Origin: an uncultured bacterium
GTDB lineage: Bacteria > Nitrospirota > Thermodesulfovibrionia > Thermodesulfovibrionales > Dissulfurispiraceae
Assembly (NCBI GenBank): GCA_937949555.1
Contig: CALEDV010000066.1
Coordinates: forward strand, 1 to 35,943
DNA length: 35,943 nucleotides
Direction of reading: 5' to 3'
The notes beneath the pieces are model-generated. The model worked only from the letters and a program-made list of their open reading frames with translations, did no database searches and was not told the origin of the DNA. The translations under genes were made by a program, and so were the position numbers. Positions 16,261 to 24,608 of the stretch are shown in pieces (the first letter of the stretch is position 1; every line of letters starts with the position of its first letter).

Positions 16261-17889
16261 TTATCCTAATATTGCCTTAAGGTCTTCATCAGGTGTCTTT
16301 ATAGGCATGATATTAAAGTTCTTGACAAGCACATCAAGCACCTTTGGGGTTACAAAGGCTGGTAGTGATGGGCCAAGCCTGATGTCCTTTATCCCAAGAT
16401 ACAAAAGGGTCAAAAGTATTGCTACTGCCTTTTGCTCATACCAGGAAAGCACCAGAGACAGTGGCAGGTCATTTACCCCCACATTAAAGGCCTTTGACAG
16501 GGCTACGGCAATCTGGATAGCTGAGTAGGCGTCATTGCACTGCCCTACATCAAGCAATCTTGGTATGCCCCCAATGTCTCCAAGGTCTTTGTCAAAGAAC
16601 CTGAACTTCCCGCAGGCCAGGGTCAGCACTACACAGTCCTTAGGCACCTTCTCCACAAATTCAGTGTAGTAATTTCTGCCTGGCTTTGCCCCATCGCAAC
16701 CTGCAACCAGGAAGAAGTGCCTTATGGCCTTGTTCTTTACACCCTCAATGACCTTGTCTGCTACGGACATAACTGTATTGCGGGCAAAACCAACATTTAC
16801 GGTCTTGCCATTGCTGTCTTCGGCAAAACCGGGCATAGATAGTGCCTTGTCAATGAGGGGCGCAAAGTCTCTGTCCTTTATGTGCCTTACACCAGGCCAA
16901 CCAACAATACCGCTTGTAAATATGGCATCTTTATAAGAATCCGCTGGTTTCTGGATACAATTGGTGGTCATCAGTATAGCCCCTGGGAAATTAGCAAACT
17001 CCCTGTGCTGGTTTTGCCATGCTGTCCCGTAATGTCCATAGAGATGACCGTATCTCTTCAATTGAGGATACCCATGGGCAGGGAGCATCTCTCCATGAGT
17101 GTATATGTAAATGCCCTTGCCCTCTGTCTGTTTGAGAAGCTCCTCAAGGTCCTTGAGGTCATGGCCTGATACCAATATTGCCTTGCCCTTTTTGTGTCCT
17201 AAGGGCACGGCTGTGGGCACAGGGTGTCCGTAGGCACCAGTGTTGCCAGCGTCGAGCAGTTCCATAGTCCTGAGGTTTATCTCGCCGCACTTAAGCACCA
17301 TCTCAAGCCATTTCTCAAGGGCAATAGAGCTGTCGGTTAGGGCAGCTAAGGCCTCGTGGATAAAGGCATAGACCTTATCGTCCTCCTGACCCAGTATCTG
17401 AGCGTGATCAGCATAGGCAGCAACACCTTTGAGGCCATAAAGGAGTGTATCCTGAAGGGATCTGACCTCCTCACTGACGCCCCTGTCTGCATTAGGCGCT
17501 AACTTTTCGGCCTGGGCTGCCATTGCCTCTTTGCCGTTGGCTGGTTTGAGGTTGGCTGCATCGGCGGTAAAGTCGGTCTTGCCTCCTGCCTTGGCTATGG
17601 CATCTTTAAGCCTATCCCTGAGCTGTACCGCCTTGTTGATCAATACCACAAAGTCATCGGCATCAAAATTCACATTGGTCAATGTGGAGAATAAGGCCTC
17701 CACAGTAAATACATTGACCTCCTTGTCAAGGATACCCAACCTCCTTGCCTCATTGGCATATAGCGAGAGCCCCTTGAGGGCGTGAACCAGTAGATCCTGA
17801 AGATTGGATACCTCTGGCTGCTTTCCACATACACCTACAACCTCACAACCCTTACCCTTTGCAGTCTGTTCACATTGATAACAAAACAT
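16261..17889 (-). CDS. hcp: Hybrid-cluster protein (hydroxylamine/NO reductase)
   Basis: This 542-aa protein is full length. The N-terminal cysteines C3, C6, C15 and C21 (CX2CX8CX5C) have the spacing of strict anaerobes such as Desulfovibrio, implying a [4Fe-4S] proximal cluster rather than the [2Fe-2S] of enterobacteria. Hybrid-cluster ligand regions are visible: GHDLKDLEELL, HGEMLPAHGYP, TTNCIQKP, LACGKFRFF, DVGQCNDAYSA and WYEQKAVAILLTLLYLG. Hcp reduces hydroxylamine in vitro and is thought to detoxify NO in vivo. AAGGAGG precedes the ATG. An FNR/HcpR-like palindrome lies 104 bp upstream, in keeping with nitrosative or anaerobic control. Confidence 0.97.
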   Translation of the reverse strand: MFCYQCEQTAKGKGCEVVGVCGKQPEVSNLQDLLVHALKGLSLYANEARRLGILDKEVNVFTVEALFSTLTNVNFDADDFVVLINKAVQLRDRLKDAIAKAGGKTDFTADAANLKPANGKEAMAAQAEKLAPNADRGVSEEVRSLQDTLLYGLKGVAAYADHAQILGQEDDKVYAFIHEALAALTDSSIALEKWLEMVLKCGEINLRTMELLDAGNTGAYGHPVPTAVPLGHKKGKAILVSGHDLKDLEELLKQTEGKGIYIYTHGEMLPAHGYPQLKRYGHLYGHYGTAWQNQHREFANFPGAILMTTNCIQKPADSYKDAIFTSGIVGWPGVRHIKDRDFAPLIDKALSMPGFAEDSNGKTVNVGFARNTVMSVADKVIEGVKNKAIRHFFLVAGCDGAKPGRNYYTEFVEKVPKDCVVLTLACGKFRFFDKDLGDIGGIPRLLDVGQCNDAYSAIQIAVALSKAFNVGVNDLPLSLVLSWYEQKAVAILLTLLYLGIKDIRLGPSLPAFVTPKVLDVLVKNFNIMPIKTPDEDLKAILG

Positions 17890-17964
17890 TTCTAAGCCTC
17901 CTTATTAGTTTAGATTGTTCGGGATAAACAGGGTGTTCTGTCTTGTTCCGCCTATCCTGTATAT

Positions 17965-18006
17965 ATCTTAGTCCCTTCTTATGACAATAGCATTGACTTA
18001 AGTCAA
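17965..18006 (-). promoter_or_regulatory. CRP/FNR-family operator and -10 box upstream of hcp
   Basis: The perfect palindrome TTGACTTAAGTCAA (17993-18006) has the two five-base half-sites with a 4-bp spacer used by FNR-like regulators, including HcpR. A TAAGAT -10 candidate (17965-17970) lies with its centre 32 bp away on the hcp side, the spacing expected for an activator at about -41.5. The 254-bp gap otherwise holds a repeat fragment and a weak terminator. Confidence 0.65.
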
Positions 18007-18040
18007 GGCCCATACACTCACCTCATGAGCATGACAAGCC

Positions 18041-18056
18041 CTATCGGCAATTTAAG
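18041..18056. repeat. Solitary end fragment of the hairpin repeat family
   Basis: CTATCGGCAATTTAAG is identical to the right terminus of copy B (24507-24522). No matching opposite end is present nearby, so it is a remnant or a chance match of 16 bases. Confidence 0.5.
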
Positions 18057-18103
18057 CTAAGGGACAACTGCTCAGTGTTTAAACAAGGTGATGACTATAA
18101 TAA

Positions 18104-18122
18104 AGGGTAATTTTGATACCCT
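18104..18122 (-). terminator. Weak candidate terminator after rimO
   Basis: AGGGTA pairs with TACCCT over seven bases and is followed by TTATTAT on the minus strand. It is 21 bp past the rimO stop. Stem and T-tract are both modest. Confidence 0.4.
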
Positions 18123-18143
18123 GCCTGAAAGGTGCAACAGGTT

Positions 18144-19466
18144 TTATAAATGGTGTCTTAATCTGCCTAAAAGGTCATACTCGTAGGCGCCAACGACCTC
18201 TACCTCGATTATATCGCCTTTTTTTATATTTAAAGGACCACTTGCCTCGCTTCTAAGGTCGATGATAAGGGATCCGTCTATCTCAGGGGCCTGACTATAT
18301 AACCTTGCAATAATGGCCTCATCATCTGCCTCCTCAACGATTGCCGGCAGGGATCTCCCAACAAGCTCAAGGTTTTTATGGTAGGAAATTGATGCCTGAG
18401 CGGCCATAAGGGCATCGTATCTCCTCTGTTTTATAGACTTTGGTATCTGACCCTTAAGCCTGGCGGCCTTTGTACCATCTTCCCTTGAATACATAAAGGC
18501 CCCAAGCCTATCAAAACCAACCTCCTGCACAAAATCCATAAGAGACTGGAAGTCTTCCTCAGTCTCTGTAGGAAAGCCCACTATAAAGGTTGTCCTTAGG
18601 GTCACATCAGGTATCATACGCCTTATCTTCCTGATTAGCTTGAGGTATTGTTGCCTTGAGCCGCTCCTTCCCATGAGCCTTAGTATCCTGTCTTCAGAAT
18701 GCTGCATTGGTACATCTATATATTTGATGATCCTTTCCTCTTTGGCAATAAACTCTATGAGGTCATCTCTGATGCCTGATGGATTCATATATAGGAGCCT
18801 GATGTGAGGGTCCCCGCCCAGAGAGAGCAGGTCTTTTAAGAGGTCTATAAGACCATAACCCCTTAGGTCCCTTCCATATTCAGTGATGTCTTGGCCTATT
18901 AATATGAGTTCTCTTATGCCAGATCCGATGATTTCTGATGCCTCCTGTAAGAGCTGTTCTCTATCTATGCTAACAAATCTGCCCCTGATGGATGGGATGA
19001 CACAAAAGGTGCAGTGCCTACTACACCCTTCGGCTATCTTAAGGTATGCATAAGTGGTCTTATCTCTCCTGGGGATTTTAGGAACTGGGTAATCAGGGAT
19101 TGGGTGTTGTGGTGACCCCAGTAGGCGCTTACAATAATTCAGCATCTCCGCCTCTTGACCAACACCTGTCACAAGGTCAACCTCAGGGATCTCTGCGGCG
19201 AGCTCATCACCATAACGCTGCCCCAAACAACCGAATACTATAATTTTTTTATTTGGGTTTGACTGCTTATGTCTTGCCAAACGCAGTGTCTCATTGACTG
19301 ACTGTGCCTTTGCGTCATTAATGAAGGCACAGGTGTTTATTATCAATATGTCTGCCTCTTCCTCATCGGTGCTGACAAAACCATGTCTTGTAAGGGCCCT
19401 TTCAATATGGGAGGAGTCAACTGTATTTTTAGGACACCCGAGGGTGAGGAGGTGGAATCTATTCAT
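18144..19466 (-). CDS. rimO: Ribosomal protein S12 methylthiotransferase
   Basis: This 440-aa radical-SAM enzyme adds a methylthio group to an aspartate of ribosomal protein S12. The N-terminal MTTase domain has C11, C46 and C80 (LGCPKNTVDS, NTCAFI, FGCLGQR). The radical-SAM cluster is C148, C152, C155 (EGCSRHCTFCVIPSIRGRF). A C-terminal TRAM domain starts near 370. The CPKNTVDS start and total length fit RimO rather than MiaB. The ATG overlaps the thiL stop (ATGA). Confidence 0.95.
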   Translation of the reverse strand: MNRFHLLTLGCPKNTVDSSHIERALTRHGFVSTDEEEADILIINTCAFINDAKAQSVNETLRLARHKQSNPNKKIIVFGCLGQRYGDELAAEIPEVDLVTGVGQEAEMLNYCKRLLGSPQHPIPDYPVPKIPRRDKTTYAYLKIAEGCSRHCTFCVIPSIRGRFVSIDREQLLQEASEIIGSGIRELILIGQDITEYGRDLRGYGLIDLLKDLLSLGGDPHIRLLYMNPSGIRDDLIEFIAKEERIIKYIDVPMQHSEDRILRLMGRSGSRQQYLKLIRKIRRMIPDVTLRTTFIVGFPTETEEDFQSLMDFVQEVGFDRLGAFMYSREDGTKAARLKGQIPKSIKQRRYDALMAAQASISYHKNLELVGRSLPAIVEEADDEAIIARLYSQAPEIDGSLIIDLRSEASGPLNIKKGDIIEVEVVGAYEYDLLGRLRHHL

Positions 19467-20530
19467 GCCTTGAAGTGCTCATAACCTGCTGCCTTTATCT
19501 CTGAGGCAACGCCGTGCTTATCTATAAATATCCTTTCTCCTGAGGTTATCTCCCCTATTGGGGTTACCTTTAGGTTGCCCAAATCAGGTAGGGGGACATC
19601 GGCAGGGATTGTAAATAGCAGTTCATAGTCCTCTCCGCCCTTTGAAGCAAGCGTTATAGGGTCTATTTTTAAGAGTGCTGATGCACCTAATAAATTATCC
19701 GAAATCGGCAGTCTGCTCTCATATATCCTTGCCCCTACATTGCCCTCTTCACAAAGCCTGGATAGATCTATAAAAAGACCGTCGCTTACATCTATCATTG
19801 ATGTGGCAACAGATGTGAGTTTCTGGCTGTCTCTTGCAACAGGCATCAAATGACGGGTTAGAGGTATTAATATGTCCGCAAGGTCTATTGTAATAGAGGA
19901 CCCTTCCTGTGGGTTTAGTAAGGTGACAGATTTATTGGAAATACCTTTGAGGTCTTTGGATGCAAGAAGGCGCAATCGGGAACTTTCATCCATAGCCCTA
20001 AGAAGCTCAAGTCCAAGGGAGGAATCCCCAAGCGTACCTGTCAGAAAGATTAGGTCGCCTTCTCTTGCACCTTTTCTGTAAACTGGATTGTTTGCCACCC
20101 CGAGGACTGTTGCTGAAAGGGTTGTATGTTTCAGGGAGGAACAGAGATCGCCCCCTAAAAGATCGATCCCATAAAGGTCTAACCCTCTTTGAATGCCTTC
20201 GTAAAGGTCCATAAAAAAATCCTCTGAAGTCTCTTGGGTAAAGGCAAGAGTTAACAAGACACCAAAGGGTCTACCTCCCATTGCGTATATGTCACTGACA
20301 TTTACGGAGATCAACTTAAAGCCTAAGGAATAGGCGCTGGTGTATGAGAGGTCAAAGTGTACCCCTTCATTCATCATATCGGTTGTTGCAAGTAGCCTGC
20401 AGTTGGGGAGGGCTACAACGGCACAATCATCGCCTATGGATTTAAGGATATTATCTCTTTGAGGAGGAAACCTTTTTCTTATCTCCCGAAGAAGATCTAT
20501 CTCTCCCCTTTGGCTTATGGGTTTTGTCAT
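19463..20530 (-). CDS. thiL: Thiamine-monophosphate kinase
   Basis: This 355-aa enzyme phosphorylates thiamine monophosphate to the diphosphate cofactor. Motifs of the AIR-synthase-like fold are present: [50 protein letters not shown] and [11 protein letters not shown]. The open frame extends 21 codons further upstream, but that extension is unlike ThiL. The ATG at 20528-20530, giving [17 protein letters not shown], matches the usual N-terminus, although no good ribosome-binding site precedes it. Even so the gene overlaps the 3' end of lon by 80 bp in another frame, so it is probably translationally coupled. Confidence 0.92.
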   Translation of the reverse strand: MTKPISQRGEIDLLREIRKRFPPQRDNILKSIGDDCAVVALPNCRLLATTDMMNEGVHFDLSYTSAYSLGFKLISVNVSDIYAMGGRPFGVLLTLAFTQETSEDFFMDLYEGIQRGLDLYGIDLLGGDLCSSLKHTTLSATVLGVANNPVYRKGAREGDLIFLTGTLGDSSLGLELLRAMDESSRLRLLASKDLKGISNKSVTLLNPQEGSSITIDLADILIPLTRHLMPVARDSQKLTSVATSMIDVSDGLFIDLSRLCEEGNVGARIYESRLPISDNLLGASALLKIDPITLASKGGEDYELLFTIPADVPLPDLGNLKVTPIGEITSGERIFIDKHGVASEIKAAGYEHFKA

Positions 20531-22895
20531 GATTACTGTTCTTTTTCTTGTGATTAAGGGCTGCTTCAAGGACCTCGTCCATGTGATCTGCAAGGATGAA
20601 GTGCATACCCTCCTTTACATATTTTGGCATGTCATCAAGGTCCTTTTTGTTTCTCTTTGGTATTATGACCGTTGATATGCCCATACGCTTTGCAGCAAGT
20701 GCCTTTTCCTTCAAGCCTCCAATAGGAAGCACCCTGCCCCGCAGAGTCACTTCCCCAGTCATTGCCACATCCCTACTTACAGGCTTGCCAGAAAAGACTG
20801 AGGCAATTGCCGTTGCCATTGTAATGCCTGCAGAGGGGCCGTCCTTTGGTATGGCCCCTGCTGGCACATGTATGTGTAAATCGACCTCAGAGAAGACATC
20901 GTCCTTTAGCCCAAGTTTTGCTGCCGATGACTTTATAAAGCTCAATGCCGCTTGAGCAGACTCTTTCATCACATCTCCAAGCTGTCCCGTTAGGGTTAGG
21001 CTTCCCTTACCCTTCATGGTCGTTGCCTCTACATAGATGATGTCGCCGCCCGCCTCTGTCCAGGCCAGTCCCGTGGCCACACCCACCTCGCTCTTTTTCA
21101 TCTCTTCCTCTGGCAGGTATTTGGGCACCCCAAGGAAGCCCTGTAGGTTCTCGGCAGTAATCAAAAACCTCTTTTTCCTTCCCTCTGCGATCTGCTTTGC
21201 AACCTTACGGCATAGGTTTGCAATCTCTCGCTCCAGATTTCTGACCCCTGCCTCACGGGTGTAATGGGAAATGACCCTTGCAATGGCAGATTGGTCAATC
21301 TTTATCATCTTTTCTGTAATCCCATGCTCTTCTATCTGTTTAGGTATGAGATACTTTTTTGCTATCTCTATCTTCTCCTCCTCTGTGTAACCTGATAGAT
21401 AAAGTATCTCCATCCTGTCTTTCAGAGGATTAGGTATCGGGTCGGCGAGATTGCCAGTGGTAATGAACATCACATTTGAGAGGTCAAAGGGCACCGAAAG
21501 GTAATGGTCCACAAAGGAATTGTTCTGCTCGGGATCGAGCACCTCAAGCAATGCAGAGGATGGATCCCCCCTGAAGTCGCTCCCTATCTTGTCAATCTCA
21601 TCGAGCATGAAGACAGGATTGTTGGTGCCAGCGTTCTTAAGTCCCTGAATTATCCTGCCCGGCAAGGATCCTACATAGGTCCTCCTGTGACCCCTTATCT
21701 CTGCCTCGTCCCTCACACCGCCCAGTGACATCCTGACAAACTCCCTGCCCAGGGACCTGGCTATAGACCTGCCCAGCGATGTCTTCCCTACGCCAGGAGG
21801 GCCTATGAAACAGAGTATTGGTCCCTTCATATTCTTCTTTAGTTTCCTGACGCTCAGGTATTCAAGGATCCGTTCTTTTACCTTCTCCAGGTCATAATGA
21901 TCCTCATTTAGCACCTTTTCAGCAGTCTTAATATCAAGCTGATCCTCTGTGGTCTTTGACCATGGAAGCTCGGTCATCCACTCCAGATAGGTCCTTATGG
22001 TAGCTGCCTCAGAGCTGTCAGGGTGCATCTTCTCAAGACGTTTAATCTGCTTTTCAACCTCCTTAAATACCTTTTCAGGCATATTAGCCTCTTCAGCACG
22101 CCTTCTAAACTCTTTTATCTCTTCGGCCTTCTCATCTATATCCCCCAGTTCACGCTGAATTGCCTTGAGCTGTTCTCTGAGAAAGTATTCCCGCTGGGAC
22201 CTGTCCATCTCTCCTCTGGCATCGGTTTGTATCTTCTGTTGTATCGTCAGGACCTGTATCTCCCTCTCAAGGATCTCCGCAATCTTCTTTAGCCTCTCGA
22301 TGGAATTTGTCATCTCAAGGAGCTCCTGTGCCAATTCTGTCTTCAATCCTAAGTTGGATGCGATGAGGTCAGCCAGCCTCCCAGGGTCATCAATGTTTTC
22401 AATTATGACCATTACATCAGGCATCATGGTCTTGCCCAAAGATATGACCTTTTCAAGTTGTTCCTTTATGTTTCTTAAAAGGGCTTCATTTTCAAGACTC
22501 TCATCCGGGGATCTGTCCTCGCTTATCTTTTTTACCTCAGCCATATAAAAGGGTTCTAACTGCTTATAAGCCACAATCTTAGATTTGCTTAACCCCTGCA
22601 CTAGGATCTTAACCCTCCCATCGGGCAGTTTTAACATCCGCATAATCATGCAGACTGTCCCTGCACTGTATAGGTCCTCAGGCGTAGGATTCTCAATACC
22701 CATATCCTTTTGGGTTACAAGAAGTATCATCCTGTTAGTATTGAGCGAATGATCAATCGCCTTTATAGAGACATCCCTTCCCACAAAAAGCGGAACTATC
22801 ATGTAAGGGAAAACCACAATATCCCTCACTGGAAGAACCGGCACCGTTTCAGGTATCTCAACCTGTTCTGTGCCGTTTTTATTCTGTTCGGTCAT
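20451..22895 (-). CDS. lon: ATP-dependent protease La (Lon)
   Basis: This 814-aa cytosolic AAA+ serine protease degrades misfolded and regulatory proteins. It has an N-terminal LON substrate domain ([15 protein letters not shown]), a coiled-coil middle, the Walker A motif [11 protein letters not shown], Walker [10 protein letters not shown], and the protease domain with catalytic Ser in [14 protein letters not shown] and Lys in [12 protein letters not shown]. The frame opens at a TTG, but the ATG two codons on has GGAGG at nine bases and is taken as the start. It overlaps hsp20 by 17 bp. The last 35 residues are an unusual Lys/Ser/Arg-rich tail, much of it encoded inside thiL. Confidence 0.96.
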   Translation of the reverse strand: MTEQNKNGTEQVEIPETVPVLPVRDIVVFPYMIVPLFVGRDVSIKAIDHSLNTNRMILLVTQKDMGIENPTPEDLYSAGTVCMIMRMLKLPDGRVKILVQGLSKSKIVAYKQLEPFYMAEVKKISEDRSPDESLENEALLRNIKEQLEKVISLGKTMMPDVMVIIENIDDPGRLADLIASNLGLKTELAQELLEMTNSIERLKKIAEILEREIQVLTIQQKIQTDARGEMDRSQREYFLREQLKAIQRELGDIDEKAEEIKEFRRRAEEANMPEKVFKEVEKQIKRLEKMHPDSSEAATIRTYLEWMTELPWSKTTEDQLDIKTAEKVLNEDHYDLEKVKERILEYLSVRKLKKNMKGPILCFIGPPGVGKTSLGRSIARSLGREFVRMSLGGVRDEAEIRGHRRTYVGSLPGRIIQGLKNAGTNNPVFMLDEIDKIGSDFRGDPSSALLEVLDPEQNNSFVDHYLSVPFDLSNVMFITTGNLADPIPNPLKDRMEILYLSGYTEEEKIEIAKKYLIPKQIEEHGITEKMIKIDQSAIARVISHYTREAGVRNLEREIANLCRKVAKQIAEGRKKRFLITAENLQGFLGVPKYLPEEEMKKSEVGVATGLAWTEAGGDIIYVEATTMKGKGSLTLTGQLGDVMKESAQAALSFIKSSAAKLGLKDDVFSEVDLHIHVPAGAIPKDGPSAGITMATAIASVFSGKPVSRDVAMTGEVTLRGRVLPIGGLKEKALAAKRMGISTVIIPKRNKKDLDDMPKYVKEGMHFILADHMDEVLEAALNHKKKNSNHDKTHKPKGRDRSSSGDKKKVSSSKR

Positions 22896-23301
22896 TATCA
22901 ACTACCTCCCTTTTTAACCTTAAAGACATCTCATTATCACCCCTTTTTACAGGAATACAATGAACCCTGTTTTGTATTTTAGCAAATCTAACCGTTAGCA
23001 CACCCCTTTCATATAGGGATGTAGCAGAAAGCACATCCACTGGAGCAGGTATAGCTAGGACTCTCCTGAAGCTTCTTGCGGTCCTCTCTATACATATATA
23101 GTTTACTGCCTTAGATTCTTCAGGCAGCTCTCTTCGCTTGCCTTCGATTATCAATAGCTCCCCTACAACCTTAACGGTTATATCTTCAGGCTCTGCGCCT
23201 GGCACATCAGCCTCATAAACTATAAACCCCTCATTCTCAAAGATGTCCACAGGGGGCCACATAGAAGATTCGGCAGAACCAAAAAAAAACCTATCCATCA
23301 T
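22879..23301 (-). CDS. Hsp20/alpha-crystallin small heat-shock protein
   Basis: This 140-aa ATP-independent holdase contains the alpha-crystallin domain (about 18-115): [33 protein letters not shown], and the hallmark [11 protein letters not shown]. Its ATG overlaps the galU stop and its end overlaps lon, linking a chaperone with a protease in one transcript. Near its start is a run of nine T residues (coding three Phe), a possible site of polymerase slippage. Confidence 0.92.
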   Translation of the reverse strand: MMDRFFFGSAESSMWPPVDIFENEGFIVYEADVPGAEPEDITVKVVGELLIIEGKRRELPEESKAVNYICIERTARSFRRVLAIPAPVDVLSATSLYERGVLTVRFAKIQNRVHCIPVKRGDNEMSLRLKREVVDNDRTE

Positions 23302-24170
23302 CTAAAATCCGCTACCTTTTCTTTCATGTATTGCCTAAGACCTTCGGCAAGTTCGCTGTTTCTTAGTGCAAAGTCAATAGTTGCTTTAATAAACCCTAAT
23401 TTATCACCTGCATCATAACGGGCGCCCTTGATGAGATAGCCGTAAATAGGCCTTTTTTTGAGCAACTCTCTTAGGGCATCTGTAAGCTGTATCTCTCCGC
23501 CTGCTCCTGGTTCTTGAGATTCAAGCACTTGAAATATATCTGGGGTAAGTATATATCTGCCGATTATCGCAAGATTAGAAGGAGCCCTGTCAGGCTTTGG
23601 TTTTTCCACAAGGTCTGAAATTCTAAAAACCCTATCTTCTCTTTCTCCAGCAATAATTCCGTATCGGTTTACCTCATCCCAGGGCACCTCTTGTAGGGCA
23701 ATTACAGGGGACTTCTTTTGTTCGTAAATCTCTACCATCTCTGCAAGCAAGGGATAATCAGGGTCGATCACATCATCGCTGAGAATAACAGCAAAGGGTT
23801 CATGGCTTACAAAGGGTCTGGCGCAGTAGATTGCATGCCCTAAGCCTAAGGCGGTTTTCTGTCTTATATAGGCAAAATGCACATCATTTAGTTTATTAAT
23901 CTCCTTTAAAAGCTGTTGTTTGCCTGAATTCTTGAGTTTTTCTTCAAGCCTGTAGGCAGCATCAAAGTGGTCTTCAATAGCCCTCTTGTTCTTGCCCGTT
24001 ATTATTATAAATTCCTCTATCCCGGCGGATATTGCCTCTTCAACGGCATATTGAATGAGTGGCTTATCTACTATTGGGAGCATCTCCTTCGGAGATGCCT
24101 TAGTGGCAGGTAAAAACCTTGTGCCAAGACCTGCTGCAGGCAATATTACCTTTTTAACGATCTCTTCCAT
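23298..24170 (-). CDS. galU: UTP--glucose-1-phosphate uridylyltransferase
   Basis: This 290-aa nucleotidyltransferase makes UDP-glucose for cell-envelope polysaccharides. The N-terminal nucleotide-binding signature AAGLGTRFLPATKASPKEML is intact, with DKPLIQYAVEEA, ILSDDVID and GGEIQLTDALRELL following. Length is normal. AAGGA lies about ten bases before the ATG. It heads the galU-hsp20-lon-thiL-rimO operon, and a candidate extended -10 promoter lies at 24247. Confidence 0.96.
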   Translation of the reverse strand: MEEIVKKVILPAAGLGTRFLPATKASPKEMLPIVDKPLIQYAVEEAISAGIEEFIIITGKNKRAIEDHFDAAYRLEEKLKNSGKQQLLKEINKLNDVHFAYIRQKTALGLGHAIYCARPFVSHEPFAVILSDDVIDPDYPLLAEMVEIYEQKKSPVIALQEVPWDEVNRYGIIAGEREDRVFRISDLVEKPKPDRAPSNLAIIGRYILTPDIFQVLESQEPGAGGEIQLTDALRELLKKRPIYGYLIKGARYDAGDKLGFIKATIDFALRNSELAEGLRQYMKEKVADFR

Positions 24171-24246
24171 AGATTAAGGTTCCTTTTTTGCAGTAATAAT
24201 TAATGTTGTGAGTAATACTAACTACAAAAAGCGATTTCACAGCCTT

Positions 24247-24255
24247 AGTATATCA
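24247..24255 (-). promoter_or_regulatory. Extended -10 promoter candidate for galU operon
   Basis: The minus strand reads TGATATACT, an extended -10 (TGnTATACT) with five of six consensus bases. No good -35 hexamer is seen. The predicted start near 24240 leaves a leader of about 70 nt. Confidence 0.5.
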
Positions 24256-24310
24256 CATATTAGCATCGGCAAAAAATAAGCATACTCATATCTTCACTTC
24301 TCCTGTTAAT

Positions 24311-24523
24311 CCCAAAATTGCCAATAGAAACCTGTGTAGGAGCAAGAGGGCATGCCTGAAAGCCTTTATACCGCCAAAGGGTTTATTAAAAAGGGGCATA
24401 ACTCATTCAGTCACCAAGGGGTGATTAGTTTGGCATTATCTGTGAAGGTCCAGAGGTCTCGTAAAAAGGTGTGGCAATAAAACCCTTTCAGCACACCCTC
24501 TTACTCCTATCGGCAATTTAAGG
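24311..24523 (+). repeat. Hairpin/MITE-like repeat, copy B
   Basis: This element of about 213 bp is bounded by CCCAAAATTGCCAATAG and CTATCGGCAATTTAAGG (complement CCTTAAATTGCCGATAG). Inside each end, GGCATGCCTGAAAGCC is followed by TTTATACCGCCA, mirrored by GTGTGCTGAAAGGG and TTTTATTGCCA on the other strand, so the whole element is an imperfect inverted repeat. It matches copy A in length and in subterminal motifs. It lies between divergent galU and gspD, which are 438 bp apart, and carries no gene. Confidence 0.75.
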
Positions 24524-24536
24524 TTAATTTCTAAAA

Positions 24537-24565
24537 TTGCAATAGAAAGAACAAAAGTGTAAAAT
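24537..24565 (+). promoter_or_regulatory. Sigma70-type promoter of gspD, -35 inside a repeat fragment
   Basis: -35 TTGCAA (24537-24542), 17-bp spacer and -10 TAAAAT (24560-24565, five of six) lie 44 bp before the gspD start. The -35 box falls in CTAAAATTGCAATAGAAAG (24531-24549), which resembles the terminus of the hairpin repeat family (CCCAAAATTGCCAATAG). Confidence 0.6.
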
Positions 24566-24608
24566 CATTATTCCTTGTATGTATATGTTTTAGTGATTCG
24601 GAGGTTCA

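Noticed and set aside
20531-20593. Upstream extension of thiL by 21 codons
   Set aside because: The added residues do not resemble ThiL N-termini and would lengthen the overlap with lon to 143 bp.
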